Origin: Variovorax sp. IB41
Lineage (GTDB): Bacteria > Pseudomonadota > Gammaproteobacteria > Burkholderiales > Burkholderiaceae_C
DNA length: 64,000 bases
Direction of reading: 5' to 3'
Assembly (NCBI RefSeq): GCF_016405905.1
Contig: NZ_JAEFCB010000001.1
Location: forward strand, 496,001-560,000
Shown: positions 26,188-37,724 of the stretch, piece after piece
How the letters are laid out: each line of letters starts with the position of its first letter
How positions within the stretch are numbered: the first letter of the stretch is position 1
Made by a program: the position numbers and the translations under genes
The notes under the pieces: generated by a model
What the model saw: only the letters and a program-made list of their open reading frames with translations
Told to the model about the DNA's origin: nothing
The model's database searches: none

Positions 26188-26976
26188 ATGACGCCATCGC
26201 CTACCGTCGGAACCGGGAATCCCGACACCCTCGCGCCTCACGCGCCCCTTCCGCTTTATTACAAGAACGAGGCAGAGCACCAAGCCTTTCTTCGCCGCAT
26301 CTTCGACAGCACCGCGGCGGACTACGACCGCATCGAGGCCGTGCTGGCCTTCGGCACCGGCCCCTCGTACCGCCGCGCTGCACTGCAGCAAGCCGGCCTC
26401 GCCGCGGGCGCACAGGTGCTGGACGTGGGCATCGGCACCGGCCTCGTGGCGCGCGAAGCGCTCAAGATCATCGGCCCCACGGGCAAGCTCACCGGCGTCG
26501 ATCCCAGCGCCGGCATGATGGAACAGGTCAAGCTGCCCGGCGTCGAACTGCTCACGGGCGTGGCCGAGGCGCTTCCCCGCCCCGACGCCAGCTGCGATTT
26601 CGTGAGCATGGGCTATGCGATGCGCCACATCAGCGACGTGGCCGCCGCCTTCAGCGAGTTCCATCGCGTACTGCGTCCGGGCGGCCGCGTGATCGTGCTC
26701 GAAATCACCAAGCCCGAAGGCCGCATCGCGACGGCGCTGCTCAAGGGCTACATGCGCGCCGTGGTGCCGCTGATCGCCCGCATGGTCGGGCGCCAGCGCA
26801 ACACCTCCGAGCTGTGGCGTTATTACTGGGACACCATCGAGGCCTGCATTCCGCCCGAGCGGGTGATGCAGGCGCTGGGCGATGCGGGCTTCACCGACGT
26901 GCGCCGCTACCCGAGCCTGGGTGTCTTTTCTTCCTACACCGCCCGCAAACCAGAACAGATCGCTAAGGCCGCTTGA
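26188..26976 (+). CDS. Class I SAM-dependent methyltransferase, UbiE-like
   Basis: A 262-residue Rossmann methyltransferase with motif I LDVGIGTGLVAREAL (about residue 80), VDPSAGMMEQ and SMGYAMRHISD. The overall layout follows UbiE, but motif I differs from the UbiE consensus and the gene is not with ubiB, so it is probably not the ubiquinone enzyme. No ribosome site precedes the ATG; a GATAAT hexamer (26176-26181) ends six bases before it, which suggests a leaderless transcript. The stop overlaps the TTG of the chorismatase gene, placing both in one operon, where it may methylate a hydroxybenzoate-derived product. Confidence 0.8.
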   Translation: MTPSPTVGTGNPDTLAPHAPLPLYYKNEAEHQAFLRRIFDSTAADYDRIEAVLAFGTGPSYRRAALQQAGLAAGAQVLDVGIGTGLVAREALKIIGPTGKLTGVDPSAGMMEQVKLPGVELLTGVAEALPRPDASCDFVSMGYAMRHISDVAAAFSEFHRVLRPGGRVIVLEITKPEGRIATALLKGYMRAVVPLIARMVGRQRNTSELWRYYWDTIEACIPPERVMQALGDAGFTDVRRYPSLGVFSSYTARKPEQIAKAA

Positions 26977-28013
26977 CAGTGCGAGTTCAGGACGACACCT
27001 TTTCTTCCCACCTGCGCGTCGAACGCCTTTCGCTGGCCGACAGCCTGGCGCTGGCCACGAACGGAAAGGCGCCCTTCGCCGCTCTCGGCTACGGCACGCC
27101 GCACAGCGTGGCATGGATGCCGACAGTCAATGCGCGCGTGCTGTCGTCGCACGGCGCCATGGCCGACGTGTGGCATGTGACGGGCGCACACATCGAGTCG
27201 GGCACCACCGGCATCGCGCGCTGGCGCACCGACGGGCAGTGGCTCCTGGGCGCCATCGACCTGGACGAAACCGCCGAGAAGCAGGGCCTGGCCGAGCTCG
27301 CGCACCGCGCCTACCGTGATCTCTTCAAGACGCTCGCGCAGGCCGGAACGCCCCACCTGCAGCGCATCTGGAACTACCTGCCGCAGATCAACGCCGATGG
27401 CGGCGGCCTGGAGCGCTACCGCCAGTTCAACCTCGGCCGGCAGGAGGCCTTCTTCGAAGCCGGCCGCGCCGCCTTCGAGGGCGCGCCCGCGGCGTGCGCG
27501 CTGGGCATCCACCAGGGCATGCTGTCGATCCGCTTCCTCGCGGGCCAGGTGGCGCCGCTGCCGGTCGAGAACCCTCGGCAGGTCTCGGCCTACCGCTATC
27601 CCGAAACCTATGGCCCCCGCTCGCCGACCTTCTCCCGCGCGGCGCTCTCGGACATCGGCGACGGCAACATCGCGCTCTTCATCTCCGGCACCGCGAGCAT
27701 CGTCGGGCACGAGACGCAGCACCACGGCGACGTGCAGGAGCAGACGCGCGAGACGCTGCGCAACCTGGGCGCGGTCATCACCGCCGCCAACGAGCGCGCC
27801 ACCGCGACCTTTTCGCTCGCCGAGCTCGATTGCGTGGTCTATGTGCGGCACCCGTCGGACACCGAGGCGGTGCGCGGCGTGATCGAGGACGCACTGGGCG
27901 CCGACGCCCCGATGGCGCGCCATGCGGTGTACCTGGAAGCCGACATCTGCCGCAGCGACCTGCTGGTCGAGATCGAGGCGCACACGGTCGCGGCCGGTGG
28001 ACTGCGGCCCTGA
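26973..28013 (+). CDS. Chorismatase / hydroxybenzoate synthase (FkbO/Hyg5/XanB2-like)
   Basis: A protein of about 346 residues of the chorismate-hydrolysing family whose members make 3-hydroxybenzoate, 4-hydroxybenzoate or a dihydroxycyclohexadiene acid from chorismate. Characteristic stretches are YRYPETYGPRSPTFSRA and ISGTASIVGHETQHHGDV near residue 245, which line the active site. The start is the TTG overlapping the upstream stop (TTGA) or the GTG at 26979. The neighbours (methyltransferase, acyltransferase, glycosyltransferase) favour the XanB2 type, which feeds aryl-polyene pigments, over a macrolide starter unit. Product specificity cannot be read from sequence alone here. Confidence 0.82.
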   Translation: MTVRVQDDTFSSHLRVERLSLADSLALATNGKAPFAALGYGTPHSVAWMPTVNARVLSSHGAMADVWHVTGAHIESGTTGIARWRTDGQWLLGAIDLDETAEKQGLAELAHRAYRDLFKTLAQAGTPHLQRIWNYLPQINADGGGLERYRQFNLGRQEAFFEAGRAAFEGAPAACALGIHQGMLSIRFLAGQVAPLPVENPRQVSAYRYPETYGPRSPTFSRAALSDIGDGNIALFISGTASIVGHETQHHGDVQEQTRETLRNLGAVITAANERATATFSLAELDCVVYVRHPSDTEAVRGVIEDALGADAPMARHAVYLEADICRSDLLVEIEAHTVAAGGLRP

Positions 28014-28054
28014 GCCGCCGCTCGACCGATCGAGGCCCGACCATTCCTTCCTCC

Positions 28055-28855
28055 ATGATGACCCGCGTGCTGCGCACTCTCTGGGCGATCCCGCTCGCGC
28101 TGATGCTCTACGCGCTCTTGCTGTTCCTCGGCCTCATTTCGCTGGTCTGGAATTTCGTCGCGATGCTGCTCTACCCGGTGATGCCGATGGGACCCGCGCG
28201 CACCCTGGGGCGCATGACGATCGCCTTCGCCTACCGCATGTTCTGGTGGCTCGCCTCGGTGACCGGCATGATGCGCATCGACGCCACGTGCCTGGACCCG
28301 ATGCGCGACGAGCCCGGCGTGATCTTCGTGGCCAACCACCCGACGATGCTCGATGCGCTCTTGCTGGTGGCGCGGCTGCCGCGCAGCGCCTGCATCATGA
28401 AGGCGGACCTGCTGCGCAACATCTTCCTGGGCGCGGGCGCGCGCCTGGCGCGCTACATCAGCAACGAATCGGCGCGCACGATGGTGCGGCTGGCAGTGAA
28501 CGACCTGCGCAGCGGCGGCCAACTGGTGATCTTTCCCGAAGGCACGCGCACCGTGACGCCGCCTCTGAACGCATTTCGCCCGGGCGTGACGCTGATCGCC
28601 AAGCTTGCGCAGGCGCCGATCCAGACGGTGTTCATCGACACCGATTCGCCGTATCTGAGCAAGGGCTGGCCGCTGTGGCGCGTGCCGCCGCTGCCGATCG
28701 TCTTCACCCTGCGGCTGGGCCAGCGCTTCTCGCCGACGCCGGACAGCGACATCCTGCAGGCCGACCTCGAACAATACTTTCGCCAAAACATGGAGCAGCG
28801 CGCCACCGACGCGTCCCCCGAATGCCAGACGCCTCGCGCACCCACCTTGTCCTGA
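28055..28855 (+). CDS. 1-acyl-glycerol-3-phosphate-type acyltransferase
   Basis: A 266-residue membrane-bound acyltransferase of the PlsC family. A long hydrophobic N-terminus (IPLALMLYALLLFLGLISLV) anchors it in the inner membrane. The catalytic HX4D motif is NHPTMLD (about residue 92), and the acceptor-binding FPEGTRT is near residue 157. In an operon with a chorismatase and a GT2 enzyme it could acylate a glycolipid or load an aryl-polyene onto a lipid. Its end overlaps the start of the glycosyltransferase gene by 34 bases. Confidence 0.85.
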   Translation: MMTRVLRTLWAIPLALMLYALLLFLGLISLVWNFVAMLLYPVMPMGPARTLGRMTIAFAYRMFWWLASVTGMMRIDATCLDPMRDEPGVIFVANHPTMLDALLLVARLPRSACIMKADLLRNIFLGAGARLARYISNESARTMVRLAVNDLRSGGQLVIFPEGTRTVTPPLNAFRPGVTLIAKLAQAPIQTVFIDTDSPYLSKGWPLWRVPPLPIVFTLRLGQRFSPTPDSDILQADLEQYFRQNMEQRATDASPECQTPRAPTLS

Positions 28856-29598
28856 TCCCCAGCTACAACGCGGGCGAACGCCTGTTCTCCACGGTCCAGG
28901 GCGCGCGCGCCCAATGGAACCCGGTGTGGGTGGTGGTCGACGGCAGCGACGACGGCACGGGCGAGCGCCTGCAGCAGATGGCGGCCAGCGATCCGGGCCT
29001 GCGCGTGTGGGTGCTGCCCCAGAACCAGGGCAAAGGGGCCGCCGTGCTGCACGGGCTGCGCATGGCGAAGGACGCCGGGTTCACGCATGCGCTGACGATG
29101 GATTCCGACGGGCAGCATCCCACCGACCTGATCCCCTCCTTCATGCAGGCCTCGCTCGCCCGGCCCGAGACGATGGTGCTCGGGCGCCCCGTGTTCGATG
29201 CCAGCGCACCGCTGTTGCGTGTGCGCGGGCGGCGCGTGTCGAACGGGTGGACGCAACTGGAAACGCTCTTCGCGGGCATCGGCGATTCGCTCTACGGCTT
29301 TCGCGTGTACCCCATCACCGACCTGATTGCCGTGATGGCGCGGCAGCCATGGATGCGCCGCTTCGACTTCGATACCGAAGCGGTCGTGCGCCTCGCGTGG
29401 CGCGGCGTGAAGCCCGTGAACATCGATGCGCCGGTGAAGTACCTCACGGCCGAAGAAGGCGGGGTTTCGCACTTCCGCTATGGGCGCGACAACGTGCTGC
29501 TGACGTGGATGCACGCGCGGCTGATGGTCGAGTTTGTCTTGCGGCTGCCCGCGTTGATTTTTCGCAAGCTGCGCGGGGCGCCGCCTTTTCAGGACTGA
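28822..29598 (+). CDS. Glycosyltransferase family 2
   Basis: A 258-residue GT-A fold enzyme. It starts with HLVLIPSYNAGERL, then VVDGSDDGTGERLQ and the metal-binding DSDGQHP (residues about 93-99). The C-terminus has a hydrophobic region (MVEFVLRLPALIF). It overlaps the acyltransferase gene by 34 bases and is the last gene of this plus-strand operon; its end overlaps the convergent outer-membrane factor gene by 10 bases. Aryl-polyene loci also encode a GT2 with an acyltransferase, which supports a joint role. Confidence 0.83.
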   Translation: MPDASRTHLVLIPSYNAGERLFSTVQGARAQWNPVWVVVDGSDDGTGERLQQMAASDPGLRVWVLPQNQGKGAAVLHGLRMAKDAGFTHALTMDSDGQHPTDLIPSFMQASLARPETMVLGRPVFDASAPLLRVRGRRVSNGWTQLETLFAGIGDSLYGFRVYPITDLIAVMARQPWMRRFDFDTEAVVRLAWRGVKPVNIDAPVKYLTAEEGGVSHFRYGRDNVLLTWMHARLMVEFVLRLPALIFRKLRGAPPFQD

Positions 29599-30972
29599 TC
29601 GGTTGCCGCGCCGCCCAGCGCCTTGTAGAGCGTCATCGTCGCGTTGAGCTGGTTCAGCCGATTCAGGGCCAGCGACACCTCTGCCGACCGGCGCCTGTCT
29701 TTCGCGTCGAGCACCGGTTGCAACGCGGTCGCGCCGGCGCGGTAGCGCACTTCGGACAAGGTCTCCGCGCGCTGCGCCTGCTGCAGCGCCACCACCAGTT
29801 TCTCACTTTCGTCGCGCAACTGGGTGCGCGACGACAAGGTGTTCTCCACTTCCGACAGCGCCGTATAGAGCGATTGGCGGAAGCTGAGCACCGCCTCTTC
29901 GTACTGCGTCTGCGAGACGGCCACGGTCAGCCGCGCGGTGTTCCATTGCAGGAAAGGCAGCGCCAGCCCCGCGCCGAGCGTGGCGACGGGGTTCTTCAAC
30001 AATTCGCCCAGTGCAGTGCTCGTCGTGCCCAGTGAACCGGTGAGGCTCAGCGCCGGATAGAAGCTGGTGCGCGTCGCATCGACGTTTGCCAGCGATCCGC
30101 GCAGGCGTTGCTCCGCGGCGCGCAGATCGGGCCGGCGGCCGAGCAGGCTGGCGGGCAGGCCGGCGTCGATCACTGGCAGGTCGATGTTCGGGAGTTGCGA
30201 CGGCTCCTGCGCCGCGGTCTCCGGTGGACGGTCGAACAGGATCGCCAACGCATTACGCGCCTCGACGCGCTGCTGCAGCAGCTGCGTGTGCGCCGCTTCC
30301 TGGCTCGCGAGGTTCTGCCCGGCTTGCGCAACGTCGAGTCCCGACACCGCACCTGCGGCGTACTTGGCGCGCACCAGCGCGAGGATGCGCCGCGCGTCCT
30401 CCATGCCCGCTTCGCTCAACGCAATCCGCTGGTTGAGGTAGCCCACTTGCCAGTAGAGCCCCGCGGTCGTGCCCACCAGCGAGAGCGCGGTGGCCTGCCG
30501 GTCCGACTCGGTGGCTTTCAGCTCCCAGTCGGCCGCGCTGCGCTGCGCCGCAAGCCGCCCCCAAAGGTCGAGCTCATAGCTCAGCGTGACGAGCGATGTC
30601 GAACTCGACCCGGCCACGCCGCCGCGCTTCAGGTCGTAGCTGCGCGCCGTGCTGGCCTGCCCCACCACGCTCGGCGTGAGGTTGGTGTTCGCGAGCCCCG
30701 TCTGCAATTGCGCGCGCTGCACGCGGATGCCGGCGGCGGCGAGGTCGTTGTTGGTGCGCATCGCGTCGTCGATCAGCGCATCGAGCTGCGGATCGTTGAA
30801 GGCGCCCCACCAGCGCGCCGGAAACGCCGCGGCCGCGCTCGGCGTGCCGGGCTGCGGCTGCTGCCACACCGCTGGCACCGCCAACGGCCGCTGCTCGCGC
30901 CGCTCGGGCTGGAACAGCGTGCAGCCGCCCAGCGCCAACGCCACGGCGAGCGAACCCAGGGCAAAGCGAGCG

Positions 30973-30980
<8 letters not shown>
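29589..30980 (-). CDS. Outer-membrane efflux lipoprotein (NodT/OprM family) of the MacAB operon
   Basis: A 463-residue outer-membrane channel. The GTG start at 30980 lies inside the end of macB (overlap of 8 bases), and the lipobox is LGGC with Cys20. Typical NodT segments are PARWWGAFNDPQLDALIDDA, LSYELDLWGRLAAQRSAADW and RRPDLRAAEQRLRGSLANVDATR. With macA and macB upstream it completes a MacAB-TolC-type exporter. It differs from the channel at 151-1641, so the window holds two separate tripartite systems. Confidence 0.9.
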
Positions 30981-32951
<1,971 letters not shown>

Positions 32952-32955
<4 letters not shown>

Positions 32956-34115
32956 TGGCGCTTTCCTCTGTTGCCGCCGCCTTCGCCGCTGCTGGCCGGG
33001 TCGAGCGCCGAGGCATCGCCGGTGATGACGGTGTCGCCCTCTTTCAGCCCCTCGAGCACCTGTGCCTGGAAGTTGTTGCTGATGCCCACGCGCACCTGGC
33101 GCTTTTCCACGCTCTGGTCGGGCTTGAGCACGCGCACCTCCTGGCGGCCGTCCTTGTCGCGCGCGCCCAGCGCGGTGAGCGGCACCGTGAGCGCGTGTTT
33201 CGCCTCGCCCAGCAGGATGGCCACTTGCGCGGTCATGTCCACGCGCAGCGTGCGGTCGGGGTTGGGCACATCGAACAGCGCATTGAAGAACACCGCGTTG
33301 TTGATCTTCTCGGGCGAGGGCTGCACCGCGCGCAGCGTGCCGTGGTAGCGCTTGTCAGGGTCGCCGAGGATGGTGAAGTACACCGGCAGCCCCGCCTTCA
33401 CGCGCACCACGTCGGCTTCGGACACCTGCGCCTTCACGGTCATGGTCGAGAGGTCGGCCAGCTTCATCAACGTGGGCACCTGGAAGGCGGCCACCACGGT
33501 CTGGCCTTCAAGCGTGCTGATGGAGACCACGTCGCCGTCGATGGGCGCGACGATGCGGGTGTACGAGAGGTTGGTCTGCGCCGAGGCCAGGGCCAGCCGC
33601 TGCTGGCGGATCTGCGCTTCCAGTGAGACGCCGTCGGCACGCAGCGCGCGCAGCTCGGTGTCGGCGCTTTCCATGTCCTGGCGCGGCGCGGCGTCCTGCG
33701 CGAGCATTTCGCGCTGCCGGGCCCAGGTGAGCTCGGCCTGCTTGACGCGCACTTCCTTGGCGAGCTTCTGGGCCTGCAGGTTCTCCAGCTTGGCCTGCTC
33801 CTGCGCGAGCGTGTTCTGCGAAATGATGGGGTCGATCTCGGCGAGCCAGTCGCCCTTCTTCACGGTCTGCCCCAGCACCACTTTCAGCGACTTGAGCTGG
33901 CCGCTGACCTGCGCGCCCACCTCCACCTGCTTGAGCGCCTGCAGCACGCCGGTGGCGAGCACCGCGTTTTCGAGGTCGGTGCGCTGCACGGTGGCGGTGA
34001 GGTATTCGGTTTTCTTGGCCGGGCTCAGCCAGAAGAAAGCGATGACGGCCAGGACGACGAGCGCTGCAACACCGAGAAGGACTTTGCGCGATCGCCGTGG
34101 TGGGTTGTTTGGCAT
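32952..34115 (-). CDS. macA: MacA-type periplasmic adaptor
   Basis: A 387-residue RND/MacA membrane fusion protein with an N-terminal membrane anchor (VLLGVAALVVLAVIAFFWL). The lipoyl half-motif GAQVSGQLKSLKVVLGQTVK is followed by a coiled-coil hairpin, then the second half-motif YTRIVAPIDGDVVSISTLEG. It connects MacB to the outer-membrane channel. It is the first gene of the three-gene operon; a bidirectional terminator (34248-34302) lies upstream. Confidence 0.9.
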
Positions 34116-34247
34116 GCAATGAGGTGAAAGTGAAACACGCGGCGGGAGGGGATCGGATCGATCCTAGCCCCGCTTTCTGAAGGCCTGCTAAAGAGGGAGT
34201 TCCCTCGAAGGGCTACTTCGTGCCATTGTTGTCGCCGGCGCGCATGA

Positions 34248-34302
34248 AAAAACGGCGTGGCCCGCCGCCCCTTCCAGGGCCGGCGAGCCACGCCGTTTTT
34301 TG
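34248..34302. terminator. Bidirectional rho-independent terminator
   Basis: Arms AAAAAACGGCGTGGC (34248-34262) and GCCACGCCGTTTTTT (34288-34302) pair perfectly over 15 bases, with A and T runs at the outer ends. It ends the minus-strand sbp-cysTWA-dsbB transcript and separates it from macA. Confidence 0.88.
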
Positions 34303-34319
34303 GGATGCGAAGAAAGAAC

Positions 34320-34835
34320 TCAGCGCACGGTGCGGCGGCGCAGGAGCAAGGTGATCAGCATCAGCGAGAGCACCACGAACGCGATGAACGACCAGTTCGC
34401 CAGCGTCAGCCCAAACAGCGTCCAGTCGACCTTGGAGCAGTCGCCGCCGCCGCGGAAGATCAATGGCAGCGCGCGCTTGAGCGGAAAGGTTTCGATCATC
34501 CCGTAGAGGTCGCGCCCGCACGAGACGACTTCAGGCGGATACCACTGGAGCCAGCTCTGCGAGGCCGCCGTGTAGGCGCCGCCCACCGCCGACACCAGCG
34601 CCAGCACCCCGCCGGTCACCTGCAGCGCGCGGTTGCGGAAGATGGCCGCCAGCCCGGTGAAGAGGGCCACCAGCACCAGCGCATACCGCTGCACGATGCA
34701 CATCGGACAGGGTTCGAGCCCCACCACGTGCTGCAGATACAGCCCGAAGGCCAGCATGAGGACACAGGCCAGGCAGATCAGCCCGAGCGCGCGGCGCGGC
34801 GCGCCGAAGTACCAATCGATCAAGGAGACACCCAA
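34320..34835 (-). CDS. dsbB: Disulfide bond formation protein DsbB
   Basis: A 171-residue inner-membrane protein with four helices that reoxidises DsbA by passing electrons to ubiquinone. The two periplasmic cysteine pairs are visible: CPMC at residues 43-46, and Cys105 with Cys132. Its start overlaps the end of cysA by 16 bases, so it is translated with the sulfate transporter genes and ends their operon, just before a strong terminator. Confidence 0.93.
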   Translation of the reverse strand: MGVSLIDWYFGAPRRALGLICLACVLMLAFGLYLQHVVGLEPCPMCIVQRYALVLVALFTGLAAIFRNRALQVTGGVLALVSAVGGAYTAASQSWLQWYPPEVVSCGRDLYGMIETFPLKRALPLIFRGGGDCSKVDWTLFGLTLANWSFIAFVVLSLMLITLLLRRRTVR

Positions 34836-35917
34836 TCTTCTTCTACGAACACCCTGGCCTTGCGCGGATTGGCGACGACGGTATCGCCCTCCTTCAAGCC
34901 CAGGTCACGGAACTGTTGCGCAGGGAGTTGCGCCTCGATGATGGTTCCGGAGCCCGGATTATCTGGATTCGATTCGGTGGGCTCAAGTTCCAGCCGCGCG
35001 ATCGGGCCGACCACGATCGCGCGCGACAGGGTGGCGACGATGCCGGTGGCGCCCGGCACGTAGCGTGTCACATCCAGGTCATGCGGACGCACATAGGCCA
35101 TGGCCTTGGCGTCGCGCGCGCCGCTGTGCTCGGGGGAATCCAGGCGCATGCCGTCGAGCTGCACCTGCCCGTTGTCGGCGCGGCCGTGAAAGAGGTTCAC
35201 GTCGCCCAGGAATCCGTAGACGAAAGGACTCGCGGGCTTGTCCCACACGTCCTGCGGCGAGCCGACCTGCTCGATCTGCCCCTTGTTGATGACCACCACG
35301 CGGTCGGCCACCTCCAGCGCCTCTTCCTGGTCGTGCGTGACGAAGATCGAGGTGACGTGCAGTTCGTCGTGCAGGCGCCGCAGCCAGCGGCGCAGTTCCT
35401 TGCGCACCTTGGCGTCGAGCGCGCCGAAGGGCTCGTCGAGCAGCAGCACCTTGGGCTCCACCGCGAGCGCGCGAGCGAGCGCAATGCGCTGGCGCTGGCC
35501 GCCCGAGAGCTGCGACGGATAGCGGTCGGCTAGCCAATCGAGCTGCACGAGCTTGAGCAGGTCGGTCACCTTGGCCTTGATCTGCGCGTCGCTCGGGCGT
35601 TCCTTGCGCGGCTTCACGCGCAGGCCGAAGGCGACGTTCTCGAACACGGTCATGTGGCGGAACAGCGCGTAGTGCTGGAACACGAAGCCCACCTGGCGCT
35701 CGCGCACATGCACGTCGGTGGTGTCCTCGCCCGAGAAAAGAATGCTGCCGGTGTCGGCCGTCTCCAGCCCCGCGATGATGCGCAGCAGCGTGGTCTTGCC
35801 GCAGCCCGAGGGGCCGAGCAGCGCGACGAGTTCGCCCGACTGCACGTCGAGGTTCACGTCGCGCAGCGCGCGGAAGTCGCCGAACTGCTTGCTGATGTTG
35901 CGGATTTCGATGCTCAT
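34820..35917 (-). CDS. cysA: Sulfate/thiosulfate import ATP-binding protein CysA
   Basis: A 365-residue ABC ATPase. It has Walker [10 protein letters not shown] (residues 35-43), [33 protein letters not shown] and the H-loop [14 protein letters not shown]. The C-terminal about 120 residues form the TOBE-like regulatory domain typical of CysA. It powers uptake through CysT/CysW with Sbp as the periplasmic receptor. It lies 15 bases after cysW. Confidence 0.95.
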   Translation of the reverse strand: MSIEIRNISKQFGDFRALRDVNLDVQSGELVALLGPSGCGKTTLLRIIAGLETADTGSILFSGEDTTDVHVRERQVGFVFQHYALFRHMTVFENVAFGLRVKPRKERPSDAQIKAKVTDLLKLVQLDWLADRYPSQLSGGQRQRIALARALAVEPKVLLLDEPFGALDAKVRKELRRWLRRLHDELHVTSIFVTHDQEEALEVADRVVVINKGQIEQVGSPQDVWDKPASPFVYGFLGDVNLFHGRADNGQVQLDGMRLDSPEHSGARDAKAMAYVRPHDLDVTRYVPGATGIVATLSRAIVVGPIARLELEPTESNPDNPGSGTIIEAQLPAQQFRDLGLKEGDTVVANPRKARVFVEEDWVSP

Positions 35918-35932
35918 GATTTCTTTTCTCTC

Positions 35933-36835
35933 TCAGGCCGCCGTCGTTTCGGGCGGACGCTCCGGGGGCAGTTCTGCAATGGCCTTCATCTCGCGCTCGT
36001 GGCGCCACTCGATCACCGACTTGATCACCAGCGTGACCAGCGCCAGGATCGCCAGCAGCGAGGCCACGGCGAACGCGGCCACCGACTGGTATTCGTTGTA
36101 GAGCACTTCCACGTGCAGCGGCATGGTGTTGGTCTGGCCGCGGATGTGGCCCGACACCACCGACACCGCGCCGAACTCGCCCATGGCGCGCGCGTTGCAG
36201 AGGATCACGCCGTACAGGAGGCCCCACTTGATGTTGGGCAGCGTCACGCGCCAGAAGGTCTGCCAGCCGGTCGCGCCGAGCACGATGGCCGCCTGCTCCT
36301 CGTCGGTGCCCTGCGCCTGCATCAGCGGGATCAGCTCGCGCGCGATGAAGGGGAAGGTCACGAACACCGTCGCCAGCACGATGCCGGGCACGGCGAAGAT
36401 GATCTTGATGTCGTGCTCGGCCAGCCACGGGCCGATCCAGCCCTGCGCGCCGAACACCAGCACGTAGATCAGGCCCGCCACCACCGGCGACACCGCGAAC
36501 GGCAGGTCGATCAGCGTGGTGAGAAAGGCCTTGCCGCGGAACTCGAACTTGGCGATGGCCCAGGCCGCGGCCACGCCGAACACGAGATTCAGCGGCACGG
36601 TGATGGCCGCCGTGATCAGCGTGAGGCGGATCGCGCTCCACGCGTCGGGCTCCTTCAGCGCCTCCAGGTACGCCGAGACGCCCTTGCGCAGCGCCTCGGT
36701 CGCCACGGCCGCCAGCGGCAGCACGAGGAACAGGAACATGAACGCGAGCGCAATGCCGATCAGCGTCCAGCGGACCCAGGCCGCCTCGGTGGTACCGGCC
36801 TGCGCGCGGCGGATGATTTTGGAAGGTGCGCTCAT
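35933..36835 (-). CDS. cysW: Sulfate ABC transporter permease CysW
   Basis: A 300-residue inner-membrane permease with six helices. The EAA-type loop [26 protein letters not shown] contacts CysA. The start [20 protein letters not shown] and the [25 protein letters not shown] region are characteristic of CysW. It starts one base after the cysT stop. Confidence 0.95.
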   Translation of the reverse strand: MSAPSKIIRRAQAGTTEAAWVRWTLIGIALAFMFLFLVLPLAAVATEALRKGVSAYLEALKEPDAWSAIRLTLITAAITVPLNLVFGVAAAWAIAKFEFRGKAFLTTLIDLPFAVSPVVAGLIYVLVFGAQGWIGPWLAEHDIKIIFAVPGIVLATVFVTFPFIARELIPLMQAQGTDEEQAAIVLGATGWQTFWRVTLPNIKWGLLYGVILCNARAMGEFGAVSVVSGHIRGQTNTMPLHVEVLYNEYQSVAAFAVASLLAILALVTLVIKSVIEWRHEREMKAIAELPPERPPETTAA

Positions 36836-36836
36836 G

Positions 36837-37724
36837 TCATGCCCCTCCGCGCTTGCGTTGCCAGGCCTGCAGGCCGTTGATGACCAGCAACAGCAGGAAC
36901 GAAATGACCAACATCACCAGCGCGACCGCGGTGGCGCCCGCGTAGTCGTACTGCTCCAGCTTGCCGATGATGATGAGCGGCGTGATCTCCGAAATCATCG
37001 GCATGTTGCCGGCGATGAAGATCACCGAGCCGTATTCGCCGATGGCGCGCGCGAAGGCCATGGCAAAGCCGGTGAGCAGCGCCGGCGCGATCGACGGAAA
37101 GATCACCTTGGTGAAGGTCTGAAAGCGCGTCGCGCCGAGCGAGGTGGCGGCTTCTTCGAGTTCTTTCTCGGCATCTTCGAGCACGGGCTGCACCGTGCGC
37201 ACCACGAACGGCAGCCCGATGAAGATCAGCGCGATCACGATGCCCGCCGGCGTGAACGCCAGTTTGATGCCGTGCGGCTCGAGCAGTTGCCCGATCCAGC
37301 CGTTGCCCGCGAGCAGCGCCGTGAGCGAGATGCCGGCCACGGCCGTGGGCAATGCGAATGGCAAATCGACCAGCGCATCGACGATGCGCTTGCCCGGAAA
37401 CTTGTAGCGCACCAGCACCCAGGCCACCAGCAGCCCGAACACCGCGTTCACGAGCGCGGCGATCAGCGAGGCGCCGAAGGTGAGGCGGTAGGACGCCATC
37501 ACGCGCGGCGCGGTCACGGCCACCCAGAACTGGTCCCAGGTCAGCGTGAAGGTCCGAAAGACCAGCGCCGACAGCGGGATCAGCACGATCAGGCTGAGAT
37601 AAAGAATCGAGAAGCCGAGCGTGATGTGGAAACCGGGCAGCACGCGCTTGGCGCCGCCTGCCCGGTTGGCACGCGAAAAAGGCGCTCCCGCGGACGGGAG
37701 CGCCGAAGAAACTGCGCCGCTCAT
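36837..37724 (-). CDS. cysT: Sulfate ABC transporter permease CysT (CysU)
   Basis: A 295-residue permease paired with CysW. Homology to known CysT begins at about residue 27 ([20 protein letters not shown]); the first about 26 residues are extra. The EAA loop is [21 protein letters not shown]. The ATG at 37724 directly follows the sbp stop. A terminator-like hairpin with a T run lies within the first 20 codons, so the true start could be further in, for example a GTG at 37643. Confidence 0.92.
   Translation of the reverse strand: MSGAVSSALPSAGAPFSRANRAGGAKRVLPGFHITLGFSILYLSLIVLIPLSALVFRTFTLTWDQFWVAVTAPRVMASYRLTFGASLIAALVNAVFGLLVAWVLVRYKFPGKRIVDALVDLPFALPTAVAGISLTALLAGNGWIGQLLEPHGIKLAFTPAGIVIALIFIGLPFVVRTVQPVLEDAEKELEEAATSLGATRFQTFTKVIFPSIAPALLTGFAMAFARAIGEYGSVIFIAGNMPMISEITPLIIIGKLEQYDYAGATAVALVMLVISFLLLLVINGLQAWQRKRGGA
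37676..37704 (-). terminator. Terminator-like hairpin at the start of cysT
   Basis: On the minus strand two perfect 10-base arms (GGCGCTCCCG and CGGGAGCGCC, 37704-37681) flank a 4-base loop and are followed directly by TTTTT (37680-37676). It lies 20-49 bases into the annotated cysT frame, after sbp. It may reduce transcription of the permease and ATPase genes relative to the binding protein. Confidence 0.6.
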
